64,000 nucleotides of DNA from Climacium dendroides. Taxonomy: Eukaryota; Streptophyta; Bryopsida; Hypnales; Climaciaceae. Of the stretch, positions 48,972 through 60,116 are shown in pieces. Numbering within the stretch: position 1 is the stretch's first letter; each line of letters opens with the position of its first letter. A model generated the notes under the pieces. The model saw nothing but the letters and a program-made list of their open reading frames with translations, had not been told where the DNA came from and ran no database searches. The translations under genes were made by a program, and so were the position numbers. The stretch is from positions 27,881,345 through 27,945,344 of the forward strand of contig OX467089.1 of assembly GCA_950106755.1 (NCBI GenBank), read 5' to 3'.

Positions 48972-49115
48972 ATGGTGCAGTTGGTGAATGATAGTGACTT
49001 CGATGGCCTACAACCACTACAACAAGTCGTGGATTTGGTGCGCCAACCAGCAGACAATGGTGGAGAGTATGTTGCTGTAGTTAGCGATGACATTGCATCT
49101 GAGGAGAAAACATAG
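48972..49115 (+). pseudogene. Transposase C-terminal remnant of CACTA-1
   Basis: MVQLVNDSDFDGLQPLQQVV to SDDIASEEKT then TAG. It matches the last 47 codons of the CACTA-2 transposase (MVQLVNDRDFDGLQPVQQVV to SDDIASEEEA) with few changes. Everything upstream is missing. The ATGGTG at its start coincides with the broken terminus CTATATGGTG of a CACTA right end. Confidence 0.8.
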
Positions 49116-49458
49116 GGTGTTCAGATCACTGACATGTGTTTGCTGTGCTAGCATTTTGACGTCACATAGGACGTCTGAGAAATACAAAGCCATCAGCATG
49201 TTCATATCTTCCAAGTAGACTCGTTGCATCTTGAATGTGCATTTTGTGGCAGAGTTTGTCTTGCTTGGTGCTGCAAGTGACATCATATGAATAGGGTGGA
49301 ATTTTATCCTAATGAAGTTTGTTGAACGTGCGCAAATTGTAAGACTTCAATAGCCCAAAAATGAACCTAAACCAAGGAAATACATAAGTCATTTTGTACT
49401 ACATAGGAAGGGCGTGCATCATGTGCAAATTCAACCTTGGGCATTGTTGCAGTACAGG

Positions 49459-52400
49459 GTGAGTAAATTCCCTGTTATACGCCCAAAAACTCCTTTAAAG
49501 TATAACTAAGTGAACCTAAAGATCGAACCCACGAGATTTTGTGAAGTATTTAACCTTATTGAACGATTTAGACTCAGTCAGCACGCAAACCCAACTTCCG
49601 GTTTCAAGTCAATTACTGGAAAACATTATAACATCCGGAAAAAACTAAGAAAGGGCTTTTTCCCACTATTCCGATCCTACTAACTATCCGGTCTATATAA
49701 TAATTACAACCCAGGAGGCTATAATTTCCGATTCCGGTTACTACGGTAAACCGATTCACTTCAGTCTATCAACATTCTTGTTGATCCCATCCGGTTTAAT
49801 TTAGCCTCTGTTTTACCATCAGAGGGGTCGTCCCTTGATTTTCAGAGTGGTAGGTCCACCACTCCTTCAGTAACTTATAGTGGTTGAAGATTCACTTATC
49901 CTATTCTCTAATCTCCCACTTACTACGGATCCGGTTTAGTCCTTCACAACAATCTGGTTATTAATCCGGATTGCAAGTCACACAAGGACTCCCCATACAA
50001 TCCTTCTGATACTACAACGACCCTGGGCACCCTTTCCTATCCGTGCGACGCTAGGTGGTTACAAGTGAAACTCGTCCATTCCAACACTTACTAGAGTTAT
50101 TCCATTTACCAACGATGGTAGTAAGACCTCACAGGAAATCGGACACTCAACCGGATTTTCCACCCAGGTATTCTAGCGCCAGTAGGGAATCCCTCCCTAT
50201 CCGCCTAGCCTAACAACGGTTTTCTTGCCCGGAATGTCAAACTCTAGACACGCTGAGGAACTGAAGTGCACTCCCAACTCTTTCACTACTTGTTCACGTA
50301 CACTAGAAATCGAAAAACGGAATGCACCAAGGGGAGAAATTGTCAACTCTAACCCCAACTCTTACTCTTCTCTCTTCCAGTCATACAACAATCATATACA
50401 CTCACCCACCCACGACAGAGAAGCAAAAAGGGAAAGACATAAGGGAATTTGCAAAAGAGGACTTTTTTTCTCCCCCTCCCTTCTTAGGGTAGGTTTATAT
50501 ACAAAACCAAAAAAATGCAAAAAGGAAAAAAGCGTCACGGAATCCAGCCGCATTTCCCGGCTGAACTTCCGATCCTACCTACCTACTATCGAATAGAATC
50601 CGGTTCCATTCTAACTCCTCTAGTATGTACAAACTTTTACTATTCTACAATCCTAACCCTAAGGTAGGACTCTTTGGCTCGTCTTCCATCTCCTCGAAGA
50701 TTTCAATCAGGTTCCGGTTCCGTTCTCCATCCATAGGTTTTGGAACTGGATCGGCTTGACCGGAATCGGGTGTGGATTCCAAGTCGATGGCAGATTTTGG
50801 GGTGTTTGCCGGTTTAGACGTCTATGCCGTCTTCTTCGATTTGGGGGTCTTATCTTTCCCCTCTTCAGCAGCTGTCACATCCGGAAACAATTCCGGTAGG
50901 GAGAGCTCCGACAGAGGGACCTCCTTAGCTCCTATCACTTTCCGACTGCTCTCTTCAATCCGGTCCGCTGAAATCCTTGCCTCCTTCACCGCCGTCTCAA
51001 CCCGCTCCGCATAGGCCGTGAGAATCCTTACTATCCTAGCACCGGATAGTTTCTTCTCTTTATGGACTTCGTTGTCGAATAGCTTGGCCTTGGTGGCGGT
51101 CGCCCCAGATACTCCAAGAACGTCCTTCACCTGGTCCGCTATCCGTTGTGTTTCCTCTGCTATCTCCCTCGTGGCGGCTGCATCCTCCCTCAGGATGAGA
51201 TTTTCCGCCTTCAAGGTATCCACCTTTGTCTGAAGTCGGATTACTTCTTCCTCCCGCCTTTGATACTCGACCGGATCGGTGATACAGTCGGCTACCTTCG
51301 CTGGTAGCTGGCTGTCTGGTGGCGCATCTACTAGTCTTCCGATCGCCTGTAGGGTCAGATGCTTCACTTCCCAATCTGCCCGGACATTGGAGACAATGGC
51401 AATCAAGTTATTAAATGGATCCCGTGGATCCATTTCTTCCTCCATAACAACCTTCCATTTCTCATTTGGAGTTGACGGGCCATGACTTGGAGGTGTTCCT
51501 CGCCTATGGGGAGGAGTTGTCTTCTGTCGCTTGATTGGCGGAGTACCTCTTCCTCCTCTTCTTCCGTTTCCGGATCCGAATCCGGAACCGATTCCGCTTT
51601 TTCGTCTTATTCTGATTCCCCATATTTCGGGAGAGCTCCTTGAGCCTTCCACTCCTTCTCTTCTTCGTTCGTCAAGAGCTGGTGGTTATGGTATAAGTGA
51701 TACAAGTACGCGCATATGGAGGTAGCTCTACTCTTCCCTACCCTCCCAATGAGTTGGGTTACCAGATCAAAAATGATCCGGGCCCAATCCATGTTCCAAG
51801 TTCCACTCAGAGAACCAAAAATGGTATTCCCTAGGGTGATTGTCACCCTCGTTGGTTTCTCCGGATGGCGGATCGGAATCAGAAACTTTAAAAGACGACG
51901 GTGTCGGTTGTCTATGTAGTCGTCAACTGCGTATCCGTCCTTAGGGTTGGGGATGCTTTGGAACTTCCCCCGGATGAATTCATCCTTCCTGCCAGCCATT
52001 CCAAGGCCCCCTACCTGGAAATCATACACTCCTCTACAGACTTCCTTAGTCCAGAGGGACGGATTTCCTCTCAAGGTGTTATCGAACTCATTGGACAATT
52101 TGCCCAAGAGTTCCTTCACCATTCTCTCCTCCTGGAATCCCCAAGGTTTCTCAATGAACCCTGGGCAACCCATAGAAGTTAAGTCTTCTATGAGTTGGTC
52201 CTTCTCCTGTTCGTCTGAGGGACTCACCGGAAATATCTTCCGGAGTTACACCTCGACCGGACCGGATCCTGCCGACCTCGCTCTCTTTTGACGTAGCAGC
52301 GGTATGAGGTGGATCACCTCTCATACGGATTTCCTCACCGATTCTACCTCACCCGCTCTTAGCCGCACGTCCCATTCCTTTCTTCTCTCTCCAATCTCAA

Positions 52401-52805
52401 CTGGAAGTACTAAAATTCTACTGAGGCACTTTCTCTTGACACGAGGGTACCAAATGCTGTAAACACATGAGGAGCGCCCAATCTCACGAGGAAATGAAAG
52501 AGGTAAGACTGGCAAGCTTGGTCTTTAAATAGTCCCAAGACTCTACCGTGGTCATAATGACTATTTCCGGTTTGGCGGCTTGACATCCAGTCCAATCCTA
52601 ATCTGGTTTCTACCCTAATTTCGGATGGATTTCCGGTCCGACCAATTTGAAACTTTCAACTGAATTGAATCCGGTCTACTTACTATTTCATTTTTTGTAT
52701 GTATATATCCGATTTTCCTACGACTGGCATTCCAATCCGGTTCTTTCCAACTACTTTCTGTTCTAATTTCTAGATAAACTGAATGAAACAAAAATTCACG
52801 TTGCG
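49459..52805 (-). mobile_element. Gag-like element copy 3, 3347 bases, flanked by ACAGG
   Basis: It lies inside CACTA-1, between the transposase remnant and the right subterminal region. Comparison with CACTA-2 shows host sequence on both sides belonging together. ACAGG lies at 49454-49458 and 52806-52810, read as a 5-base target duplication. Minus-strand ends are CGCAACGTGAATTTTTG and GGGAATTTACTCAC. The two ends share no direct or inverted repeat that I can see. It is GC-richer and CCGG-rich compared with its host. Its ORF occupies about 52.2-50.8 kb, with about 1.3 kb of non-coding DNA downstream. Confidence 0.7.
50822..52227 (-). pseudogene. Gag-like coiled-coil protein of copy 3
   Basis: 52227-51607 is open for 206 codons: SPSDEQEKDQLIEDLTSMGC, GFIEKPWGFQEERMVKELLG, GRKDEFIRGKFQSIPNPKDG, HPEKPTRVTITLGNTIFGSL, SICAYLYHLYHNHQLLTNEE, ending KYGESE then TAA. 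The same frame continues as an acidic tract (VPDSDPETEEEEEE), as in copy 2. A frame change then gives DPFNNLIAIVSNVRADWEVK and a heptad-rich part (REEEVIRLQTKVDTLKAENL, AATREIAEETQRIADQVKDV) ending SELSLPELFPD and TPKSKKTA at 50822. The third base of the opening codon makes it an internal or non-ATG start as read, so the true start may lie upstream. The best-preserved copy, yet with one stop and one frameshift. No enzyme motifs. A structural, capsid-like role is inferred only from layout. Confidence 0.55.
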
Positions 52806-53056
52806 ACAGGTATAAAGTCATGTCATGCATCTATAGTCATTTTGACATCAAAGAAGACGCTTACAATTGCTTCCACAACATCCACACGTCCAGTCAGACG
52901 TAATGAAATACAGAGTGAATAGCATGTGGTTTGAAGTTACATTTGCAGTAAGTACAAAATATTAACGCCAGAAGTGACGTCAATGTGGACGTCAGTACAT
53001 CACTTGTGACGTCCATGGAGACATCCAAGATCGGAACATGGATAGGCCAAGTATAC

Positions 53057-53076
53057 TGATGTGGCATGCCACATCA
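53057..53076. repeat. 20-base palindrome in CACTA-1 right end
   Basis: TGATGTGGCATGCCACATCA is its own reverse complement. The corresponding site in CACTA-2 is TGACGTGGCATGCCACGTCA, so the two differ symmetrically in both arms. Confidence 0.85.
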
Positions 53077-54875
53077 TCATGCCACGTCACACAATTTTCA
53101 CCTCATCACGCCACGTCAGATGCCACATAAGCTTTTAAGAGTCACCACCTGCCCGTTGTCCTCTTTTTAACCTTGGACAGTCACTTTACCTTTGACCGCA
53201 CCAAAATTCAAAATCAACTTCTGAGCTAAGTTTGACCAAAGATGGTGATGTGGCTGAACCTGTTATTGTAGACATCCTTGTAAACATCTGGTGTCCACCT
53301 GGATGTCTTACATTGCATCAGTGTTTTTCGTAGCATTAGTATGCTGTGACTAAAATCTAGCAATGCTGTCGAAGACATCAAAGCAAAATCTTCACTTTTT
53401 CGGTCTGACACCCCAATGTCTTTTGCGACGTATCATGTTGTCGCGAACATACGTCGTTTTTGGCTAGATGTCCAAGCAGACACAGTTTTCTTATAGTGTT
53501 CTCCCTTTGGTGTCTTCTTGTGATTGCATGTGTATGTGGATAGGTTGTAAGTATTGGGAGTAAGTCAAGACACCTCAGTAGGTTTAAAATTCATTATTCC
53601 GAGTGAGATAGCCAATGCTAGGCTAGGTAGTAAGAGAGAGGATTCTCAAACTGCGCTAGAGCTACTAGATGGGATGTCTGGGTTAGCCTCCAATCACTTG
53701 AGAGGTCTCGCCATCTGAAGAAGTAAACGGAAGAGCTCTAGATTGTATTGGGTCGGGCGGACACACTTGTAGCCACTTTAGTTTCACACGGATTTGAGGA
53801 GACAATAAGTTCGTTGTAGTTGGTGAGAATCGTACGGGGGATTTTTGTGTGACCTACAGACTGGGAGCATTCCTAGTTTGCTGTGAAAGATCAAACCGGA
53901 TCCTGTTAGAATAGGAAGATAGATTAGCTGAGTGAATCTTCTGTCACTATAAAGACCGAAAGGAGAGGAGGGCCTACCTCTCTGAGAACAAGTGATAGAT
54001 CCCTCTGAAGTGCCAACAGAGGTTAAGTGAAACCGGAATAGAAACCAAGGAAAATGAGTTTCTCAGATGAAGTGATAAAGATTCGATCGGGAGTGTGAGT
54101 TCCGGTTGGGTTCTTGTTGGTTGTGTGAATGGGTTTTAATTCGGATCGGGTATTAGCATAGACCGGATCAGCCTACGGTAATAGAAAGGAATTGTCCAGT
54201 ATTTGGGGAAAAGAATAAATAGTGAGAAAGAAGAGTATTTGAATTAAGAATTTTCTTCAAACCACCTAGTAACACAAAACACTTCACACAGTCTTTTGGG
54301 TTTGATCTTTAGAGTCACTTTGTTATGCTTTGAAGAGGTTTTTGTGAGCATAATAGGGAATTTCACTTACCCTGTGCCACTATAAGAAAACGGTGTCCGC
54401 CTGGACATCCAGCCAAAAACGACGTTTATCCGCATAGACACGATACGTTGCACGAGACGTCAGGGTGTCAGGTCGAGAAAGTGGAGATTTTGCGATGATG
54501 TCTGTGTTAGCATTGCTAGATTGCAGTCACAGCATACTGATGCCACAAAAAACGTGCATGCAATGTAGGGCATCTAGGTGGACATCAGATGTTTCCCAAG
54601 ATGTCCACAATAACATGTTTAGCCACGTCATCATCTTTGGTCAAACATACCTCACAAGTTTAGATAGAATTTTGGTGCGGTCAGAGGTAAAGTGACTGCC
54701 CAAGGCTAAAAAGAGGACAACGGGCAGGTGGTGACTCCTAAAAGCTTACGTGGCATTTGATGTGGCGAGATGAGGTGGTTATTGTGTGACATGGACCGAC
54801 GAGGTGGCAAGATGACGTGGCTGTTGTGTGACGTGGCATGATGACGTGGATATTGTATGACGTGGACAAGGATGA

Positions 54876-54895
54876 TGACGTGGCATGCCACGTCA
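54876..54895. repeat. 20-base palindrome with G-box-like half sites
   Basis: TGACGTGGCATGCCACGTCA is a perfect palindrome. Each arm is a TGACGTGG bZIP-type ACGT site. It lies at the inner end of a run of GATGACGTGG / GTGTGACGTGG repeats (54750-54895), as expected for subterminal transposase-binding arrays. Confidence 0.85.
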
Positions 54896-55449
54896 GCATC
54901 CATGACGAGTCCATGTTCCGACCTCGGATGTCTCTGTGGACATCACACCTGACGTTCTGACGTCCACATTGACATCACTTCTAGCGTTAACATTTTGTAC
55001 TTCTTGCGACTATAACTTCAAAGCACATGCTATCCACGGTGCGTTTCATTACGTCTGACTGGACGTGTGGGCGTTGTAGAAGCAACTGTAGGCGTCCACT
55101 TTGATGTCAAAAATGACTCCAGATGCATGACATTATTTTATGAAAAAGGGTGAATTTGTACATGATGCACTTCCTTCCTATGTGTTTACTTAGGTCAGGG
55201 GCATTTCTGGGCTCTTCAAGTCATACAACTTATGCACGTTCTTCAAACTTCATTAGGATAAGATTGCAACCTACTCTTATGATGTCACGTGCAGCACCGA
55301 AGTAGACAGATTCTGTCAGAAAATGCATGTTCAAGATGCATCAAGAATACTTGGAAGACATGAACATGTTGATGTCCACGTATTTCGCAGACGTCCTATG
55401 TGACGTCTAAATGCTATCACAGCATACACATGTCAATGATGTGAACACC

Positions 55450-56139
55450 CTATGCTTCTTCCTCAGATGCGATGTCATCGCTAACTATGGCAACATACTC
55501 GCCACCATGGTCTATGGGTTGGCGCACCGGGTCTACGACTTGTTGCACTGGTTGTAGTCCATCGAAGTCCCTATCATTGACCAACTGCACCATGTTCGGG
55601 GTTGTCATTAGAGGGTGCAATGAGCCACGTCTACCCCTCACCTCAGTTCGGCAAACTACTTTCCAACCAAGTCGATGTGGATCATCGAAGAAGAATACCT
55701 GTTGGGAATGCAAAGGAAAGGCAAATGAATCTGCATGGACCGTTCCATCCAAATGGTTGAAGTTTGCCAACATGAAGCCATACTTATCCTGTTGCACGCT
55801 AGGAGCTCGACTATCTTGTGTGCCCCTCACCCAATCACACAACAACACTGTGACGCAGTGATTTCAATAATCCAATACCAAAATCTCTTCAATATCCCCC
55901 ACATACTCCTGCGTGGATTCCAATGGCCGGCCATTTTGCAAACCCCAACGAAGCTGGCGTGTGAAACTCGCTACCACTCCAGAGTCACGGGTAACAAGCC
56001 CACGTTCAGAGCTTCGAGTACGGAGGTGCATGCCATGACAGTACATTTGACGGTGGGATGTTGCCTTCTGCTCAGGAAGCTGCGCATAATGTCTGATGTC
56101 TTCATCCACTGGACGTCCAGAATGATCAGCCTCCGTCAT
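55450..56139 (-). pseudogene. CACTA-2 transposase, DUF4216-type C-terminal part
   Basis: 56139-55867 reads GLVTRDSGVVASFTRQLRWG and EYVGDIEEILVLDY. A TGA at 55866-55864 interrupts, and the same frame continues as VTVLLCDWV, DKYGFMLANFNHLD, SQQVFFFDDPHRLGWKVVCR to the stop at 55450. This is the DUF4216 pattern of CACTA transposases (SGVVV, YYGVLEEIIELDY, VVLFKCDW, FNxL, AxQVFYVxDP), where Trp normally follows the Tyr, so TGG-to-TGA decay is likely. It ends in the acidic DDIASEEEA also found in CACTA-1. Confidence 0.85.
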
Positions 56140-56593
56140 CGTTGACGTCAGCCACTACACGAAGGATGGAAACTCACTTAGTTCAATTGGATAACGGACA
56201 GCTCTTCTTGGATTTGAGCGCCGCCATGCAACACGAAAAGCTTCCCGTTCTTCCCATCTTTGGGACTTTGCTGCAGTGTAGTCCCTGCATCACACTCAGC
56301 AATAATGAAATTAGGACAACGGATTGAAGATTTGACATCATGTATGCCGGGGCCAAGTAAAGTGTGCATGGCACATCTGCAAAGGTGTGCAAGAATTCAG
56401 GTAGTCCTTAACAACGATCGTGTGTTGAAAGTTTTCTCTTCTACTGAGATGTCCACATTGCGGCCAAAACAAACATCAAAGCGTCTTCCTCCATGACATC
56501 ATTGAACGTGCCAGCGTCGGATATGACGTCTTCTAGGAGTGTATATAAGGCAACGTGATGTCCAAAGTGGCACTGGAAAGCGGTGCCAGTTAC

Positions 56594-57148
56594 TTACTCT
56601 CGCCAAGTTTCCAAGCATGGCGCATTGTCAATTACGAACGCATGTGCATACACTCGCAAAGCGTCGGATAATGCCCTCTCTTTTGATTTCCTGCTACGTA
56701 TCACCTCGTCATTCATGATGGGATCTTCGTCTACATCCCAAACGCGCTCACCAGTCCCTTGAAACTGTCTCATGTATTCCGTGTAGAAGCCAAGCGTGTC
56801 TTCAATGCGATATCCCTCTGCTATGCTACCTTCTGGATGCACCAAAGTCCGCACATAATCCTTCAAAGTCTTCATGTATCGCTCAATGGGGTACATCCAC
56901 CTACAATGCACTGGGCCACATACAAATAACTGTTCAACAAGGTGCACTAGCAAATGGGTCATTATATTCAAGAATGTCGTGGGGAACTCCTTCTCTATGA
57001 GGCAGGTTGCTATAATAACATCCTACATGAGGACATCTTTGTCAGCTTCCTTGATCTCCTTCTCACAAAGTCTTTGGAAAACCCTGCTCATTTTTATAAT
57101 AGCCAAACACACATTCTCATCCAAGATGTTTCGGACAGCCACCAGTAG
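56594..57148 (-). pseudogene. CACTA-2 transposase, DUF4218 part
   Basis: Frame: VAVRNILDENVCLAIIKMSR, FQRLCEKEIKEADKDVLM, TAG (about 57027), DVIIATCLIEKEFPTTFLNI, MTHLLVHLVEQLFVCGPVHC, RWMYPIERYMKTLKDYVR, HPEGSIAEGYRIED. This is the signature region of DUF4218 (GPVHxRWMYPxERYLxxLKxYVR; EGSIAEGY). The TAG again sits where Gln would fit. Likely introns separate it from the neighbouring blocks. Confidence 0.88.
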
Positions 57149-57434
57149 AATCTACACATGAACAACATCTCTGTAAGTCATTCTCCCACTGCTACATTTT
57201 TAACACATTTCCTTGTAACTTGCATGAGGGTCACCCGGACATTAATTTTGGACATCCACTACAACGTCTTTGTGCTGAATATGACATACTACTAGAAAAC
57301 GCATCACAGCCAAATGAAACACTATCATGTTCATGAAGACGTCTTCCTATGTACTGTCATTAACATACTACTACCTTCAACAACGTTATTGAAGACATAT
57401 GATGTCCACAACGGTTCAGGAGCAGTGACAATCT

Positions 57435-57950
57435 CTAAACTCCCTCCCTTCCTTGGATAAGTTCAACGAACCCCTGTGTCACGTCCCATCGCAACCTCAC
57501 CTGCTGCATGAGAATGTGATAATCATGCGTCTTCATATACTGTAACGTTCCATTCTGTAGACGTTTATGAATTGCACCAACATAGTTTGTTGGGGTACGG
57601 ATACTTGATACTATATCCACGAATTCCCTGCGCTCATCTATTGTCATTGCATACGACGCATTTGGCATGTAGAAATCGTCTTGGCGTCTTCGTGGGCCTT
57701 GAAGCCAAATTTCTCTACGTATTCCAAACTGTTCTGCATCAATGCGGCTGCCAGGGCTATCGTTCATAGCAAGAAGGGTCTTCACCATGTTCTCGCATAA
57801 GTTTTTCTCGCAATGCATCACATCCAAAATGTGTCGGATCAAAAGATACTGCAGAAGGGAACACACGTAAATCTTAAGTACGCTCTGCCCTCCGAAAAAA
57901 TGTCTATCGTCACTTCCCGTGTTGTCTGCTAAGAAAACGTACAACGACAT
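57435..57950 (-). pseudogene. CACTA-2 transposase, tnp2 C-terminal part
   Basis: LIRHILDVMHCEKNLCENMV, TLLAMNDSPGSRIDAEQFGI, WLQGPRRRQDDFYMPNASYA and KTHDYHILMQQVRLRWDV match the end of transposase family tnp2 (RHxLDVMHIEKNICDN; KSHDCHVLMQ). No stop inside this block. Likely exon edges: an acceptor near 57950 and a donor near 57435. Confidence 0.88.
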
Positions 57951-58176
57951 TCAGCCTTCACTTTGTATTCACGACTACGTCTGAGGGGACATGTAACACA
58001 ACATGAAATGTTCACATTGCACGGCTGAATAGGCAGCCACTGTCTACAGCTATTGCAATTTGTGCAGTGGGATGTCTTCTATGACATCTACTTGGACATC
58101 AACGCGCCAGTACTATGACATAGAACGTCAGAGAGGACGTACCACTCAGACATTGGACACTACCTACATGTCAAAG

Positions 58177-59636
58177 TCAGGTTAGACCACTTTGTACCTT
58201 CCAGTAGGGCAGCTCAAACAATGCACTCAAGCGTTTCACCCCTGTGGAATGCACTGGGTCATCCTTTCCATCTTCTCTTCCACCCAGATCTAGAAACGCT
58301 TGCCGCCACGCAGCATATCGGATAACATCTTCGGCGGTCATGCCCTTTGGCCTGAAGCAATGCTCTATTTCCCATTGAAGCGACGATTTCGACGATAAGG
58401 ATGGTGTCGACTTAATTACCTTCGTATGCCCCCATACACAATCTTGGACCCTCTTGTACTTCAATCCACCCTCACATCGCCGGTTCTTGCAAGTCGAGAA
58501 TCTGTCTCAAGACCACAATCCGGGCATCCTTTATATCCCTTGCAAGACAAGCCAGAGATCAGAGCATACGCAGGAAAATCGGATATGGTCCACATTAGTA
58601 AGCCATGCATGATAAAGCGACGAGCACCTTCGGGCTGTGAGAAATCTTGAGCTACCCACAATGCATGTAGCTCCTTCAACAATGGTCGCAAGAACACATC
58701 CATGTTCTTAGAAGTTGGGGACTGCTTCCCAGAAATGAGAAGGTTAAGGGAGATGAAGAATTTCTTTGTCACAAACCATGGCTCAAAATTGTAAATCAAA
58801 ATGAGCACCAGCCATGTCGACCAATTCGTGTTGCTCAGCTTGAAGGGATTGACACCATCCAGTGCTAATGCCAGACGTAGGTTCCTGCCGTCAGCACTGA
58901 AGTTGTCAAAGTGGACGTCCACGTTGACATGCTTCCAAGCAGGGTTGTCCACCACTGACCGCATGATGCCGTCATCACTGACATGCCGCGTCCAACCCGT
59001 CAGCATCTGAGCGATCTCCGAAGATCGAAACATGCGTTTAAGTCTTGGGATCAAGGGAAAGTGTCGAACGACCCTTGTTGGTATCGAGTTCGTTCCCTCC
59101 ACCCACCTTGGTTTAGAGCACTTCGGGCACGTACTTAGATTTGCATGTTCGTCTTCGAATAGCACACAACCACCTGGGCACACATGGATGTTGTTGTACT
59201 CTAAGCCCAACTTCCTAATCATTTTCCTTGCCTCATAATGACTAGTAGGGAGCTTGTTGTTCTTCGGGAGCAAGTCTGATGACAAATACCGTAGGAGCTC
59301 ACTAGTGAAATGGTTACTCACGCGGAAGACCACGCACATATTTATGATGATGATTGTTGCTGACAGAATACTCGATGATGCCCCCTCGTACAGTGCTATT
59401 GTTGCGTGCTCATATAAACGCTGCATGTCTTCAACAGTGTCAACGTCAACGTCTGCTTCAGCACCTGACGCTCCGTCAGACGCCAAGGTGTCCGAATGCA
59501 ATGCATCGCCACGATCAAAGGCCTCCATGACTTGCCTTTGGACGTCGTGTTGTACATCCAAAGGAGCGTCGTCGTCATTAGCAGCATCACCGACATCAGT
59601 GTCCCCTACTTCTGGTCCTCCGTTCACATCCTGCAC
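58177..59636 (-). pseudogene. CACTA-2 transposase, tnp2 core
   Basis: Includes NNIHVCPGGCVLFEDEHANL, CPKCSKPRW, VRHFPLIPRLKRMF, LALALDGVNPFKLSNTNWST, WLVLILIYNFEPWFVTKKFF, LLWTISDFPAYALISGLSCK and GYKGCPDCGLETDSR. This is the classical tnp2 order (CPxxCxLFxxE; CPxCxxxRW; FPLIPRLxRMF; DGxNPF; WTIxDFPAYxxLSG; KGYxxCPxC). The frame ends at TGA (58463-58461) and continues in another frame as KYKRVQDCVWGHTK to 58177, implying a one-base indel. Tnp2 proteins are thought to bind termini and catalyse excision through a DDE-type core. Confidence 0.92.
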
Positions 59637-60116
59637 CTAAATGTCTTCCTCTACTATGTCTGCGTCATTCTCAACGACGTCATCGTCGTCATACACAAGA
59701 TCTTCCACCCATATGCCATTAGGAGGGTATCCATTGGGTGGGTCCCCTCCAATCATTGACTTCGTCAAAAAAACATCCCGTCCCACCTCTCCATGATGCT
59801 TCCGAATCACATGGATAGTCCGGTGTCTTCCTCCATGACAATATTTGCATGGACATGGAAACCTCGTCAAATTCAGCTGCGTTGCCACCCTCAACTCGGT
59901 TTGTAGAATGAGGTCACCTATAGGAATGTGGCGAAGGACACGGCCGTCTGCATTGATGCGCACTCTTATAGCACGACATCCACGCCTGCCCTCCATGTCC
60001 GTCACAGGCATCAACACGTACGTGCACTTGCTGATATCATGCAATTTGAAATGTCCACTCTTGAAGTAATTAAACTTGTTTCCTACAACATGCAATGGGA
60101 AAGACAAAGAGAAAGA
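59637..60116 (-). pseudogene. CACTA-2 transposase, N-terminal transposase-associated domain
   Basis: After an acceptor-like TTGTAG near 60083 the frame reads KLHDISKCTYVLMPVTDMEG, GRVLRHIPIGDLILQTEL, then FPCPCKYCHGGRHRTIHVIR, which fits the CPCxxC-containing transposase-associated domain of CACTA proteins. Then an Asp/Glu-rich linker and TAG at 59639-59637. The tnp2 core continues in the same frame directly after that TAG, so the two were one protein. Confidence 0.75.

Larger units (their letters stand above)
46232..53498 (+). mobile_element. CACTA-1, defective En/Spm element, TSD TTC
   Basis: It begins CACTATAAGAAAAGTGTG and ends CACAGTTTTCTTATAGTG. TTC lies on both sides (46229-46231 and 53499-53501), the 3-base duplication typical of CACTA elements. 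The right 700 bases match the start of CACTA-2 in reverse orientation. Inside: GACATC/GATGTC-rich non-coding DNA, two tandem repeats, an internal second copy of the right terminus at about 48750-48971, the last 47 codons of a transposase, and an opposite-strand gag-like element. It cannot encode a transposase. Confidence 0.88.
43175..54370 (+). mobile_element. Gag-like element copy 2, split by CACTA-1
   Basis: The left part is 43175-46231 and the right part 53502-54370. Continuity is shown by the minus-strand copy, where the sequences on both sides of the CACTA-1 insertion are adjacent (TTCTCCCCTTGGTG in that copy against TTC plus TTCTCCCTTTGGTG here). It starts near GTTGCAACCTAACTTTTTG (the third copy starts CGCAACGTGAATTTTTG) and ends AGGGAATTTCACTTAC. 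Without insertions it is about 3.6 kb. I see no long terminal repeats, no terminal inverted repeats and no reverse transcriptase or transposase. It is inserted into copy 1 and carries a foldback MITE. Confidence 0.65.

Noticed and set aside
49459..52805. LTR retrotransposon
   Set aside because: The two ends of the element were compared by eye and share no direct repeat, and no pol domains or primer-binding/polypurine tract could be identified.
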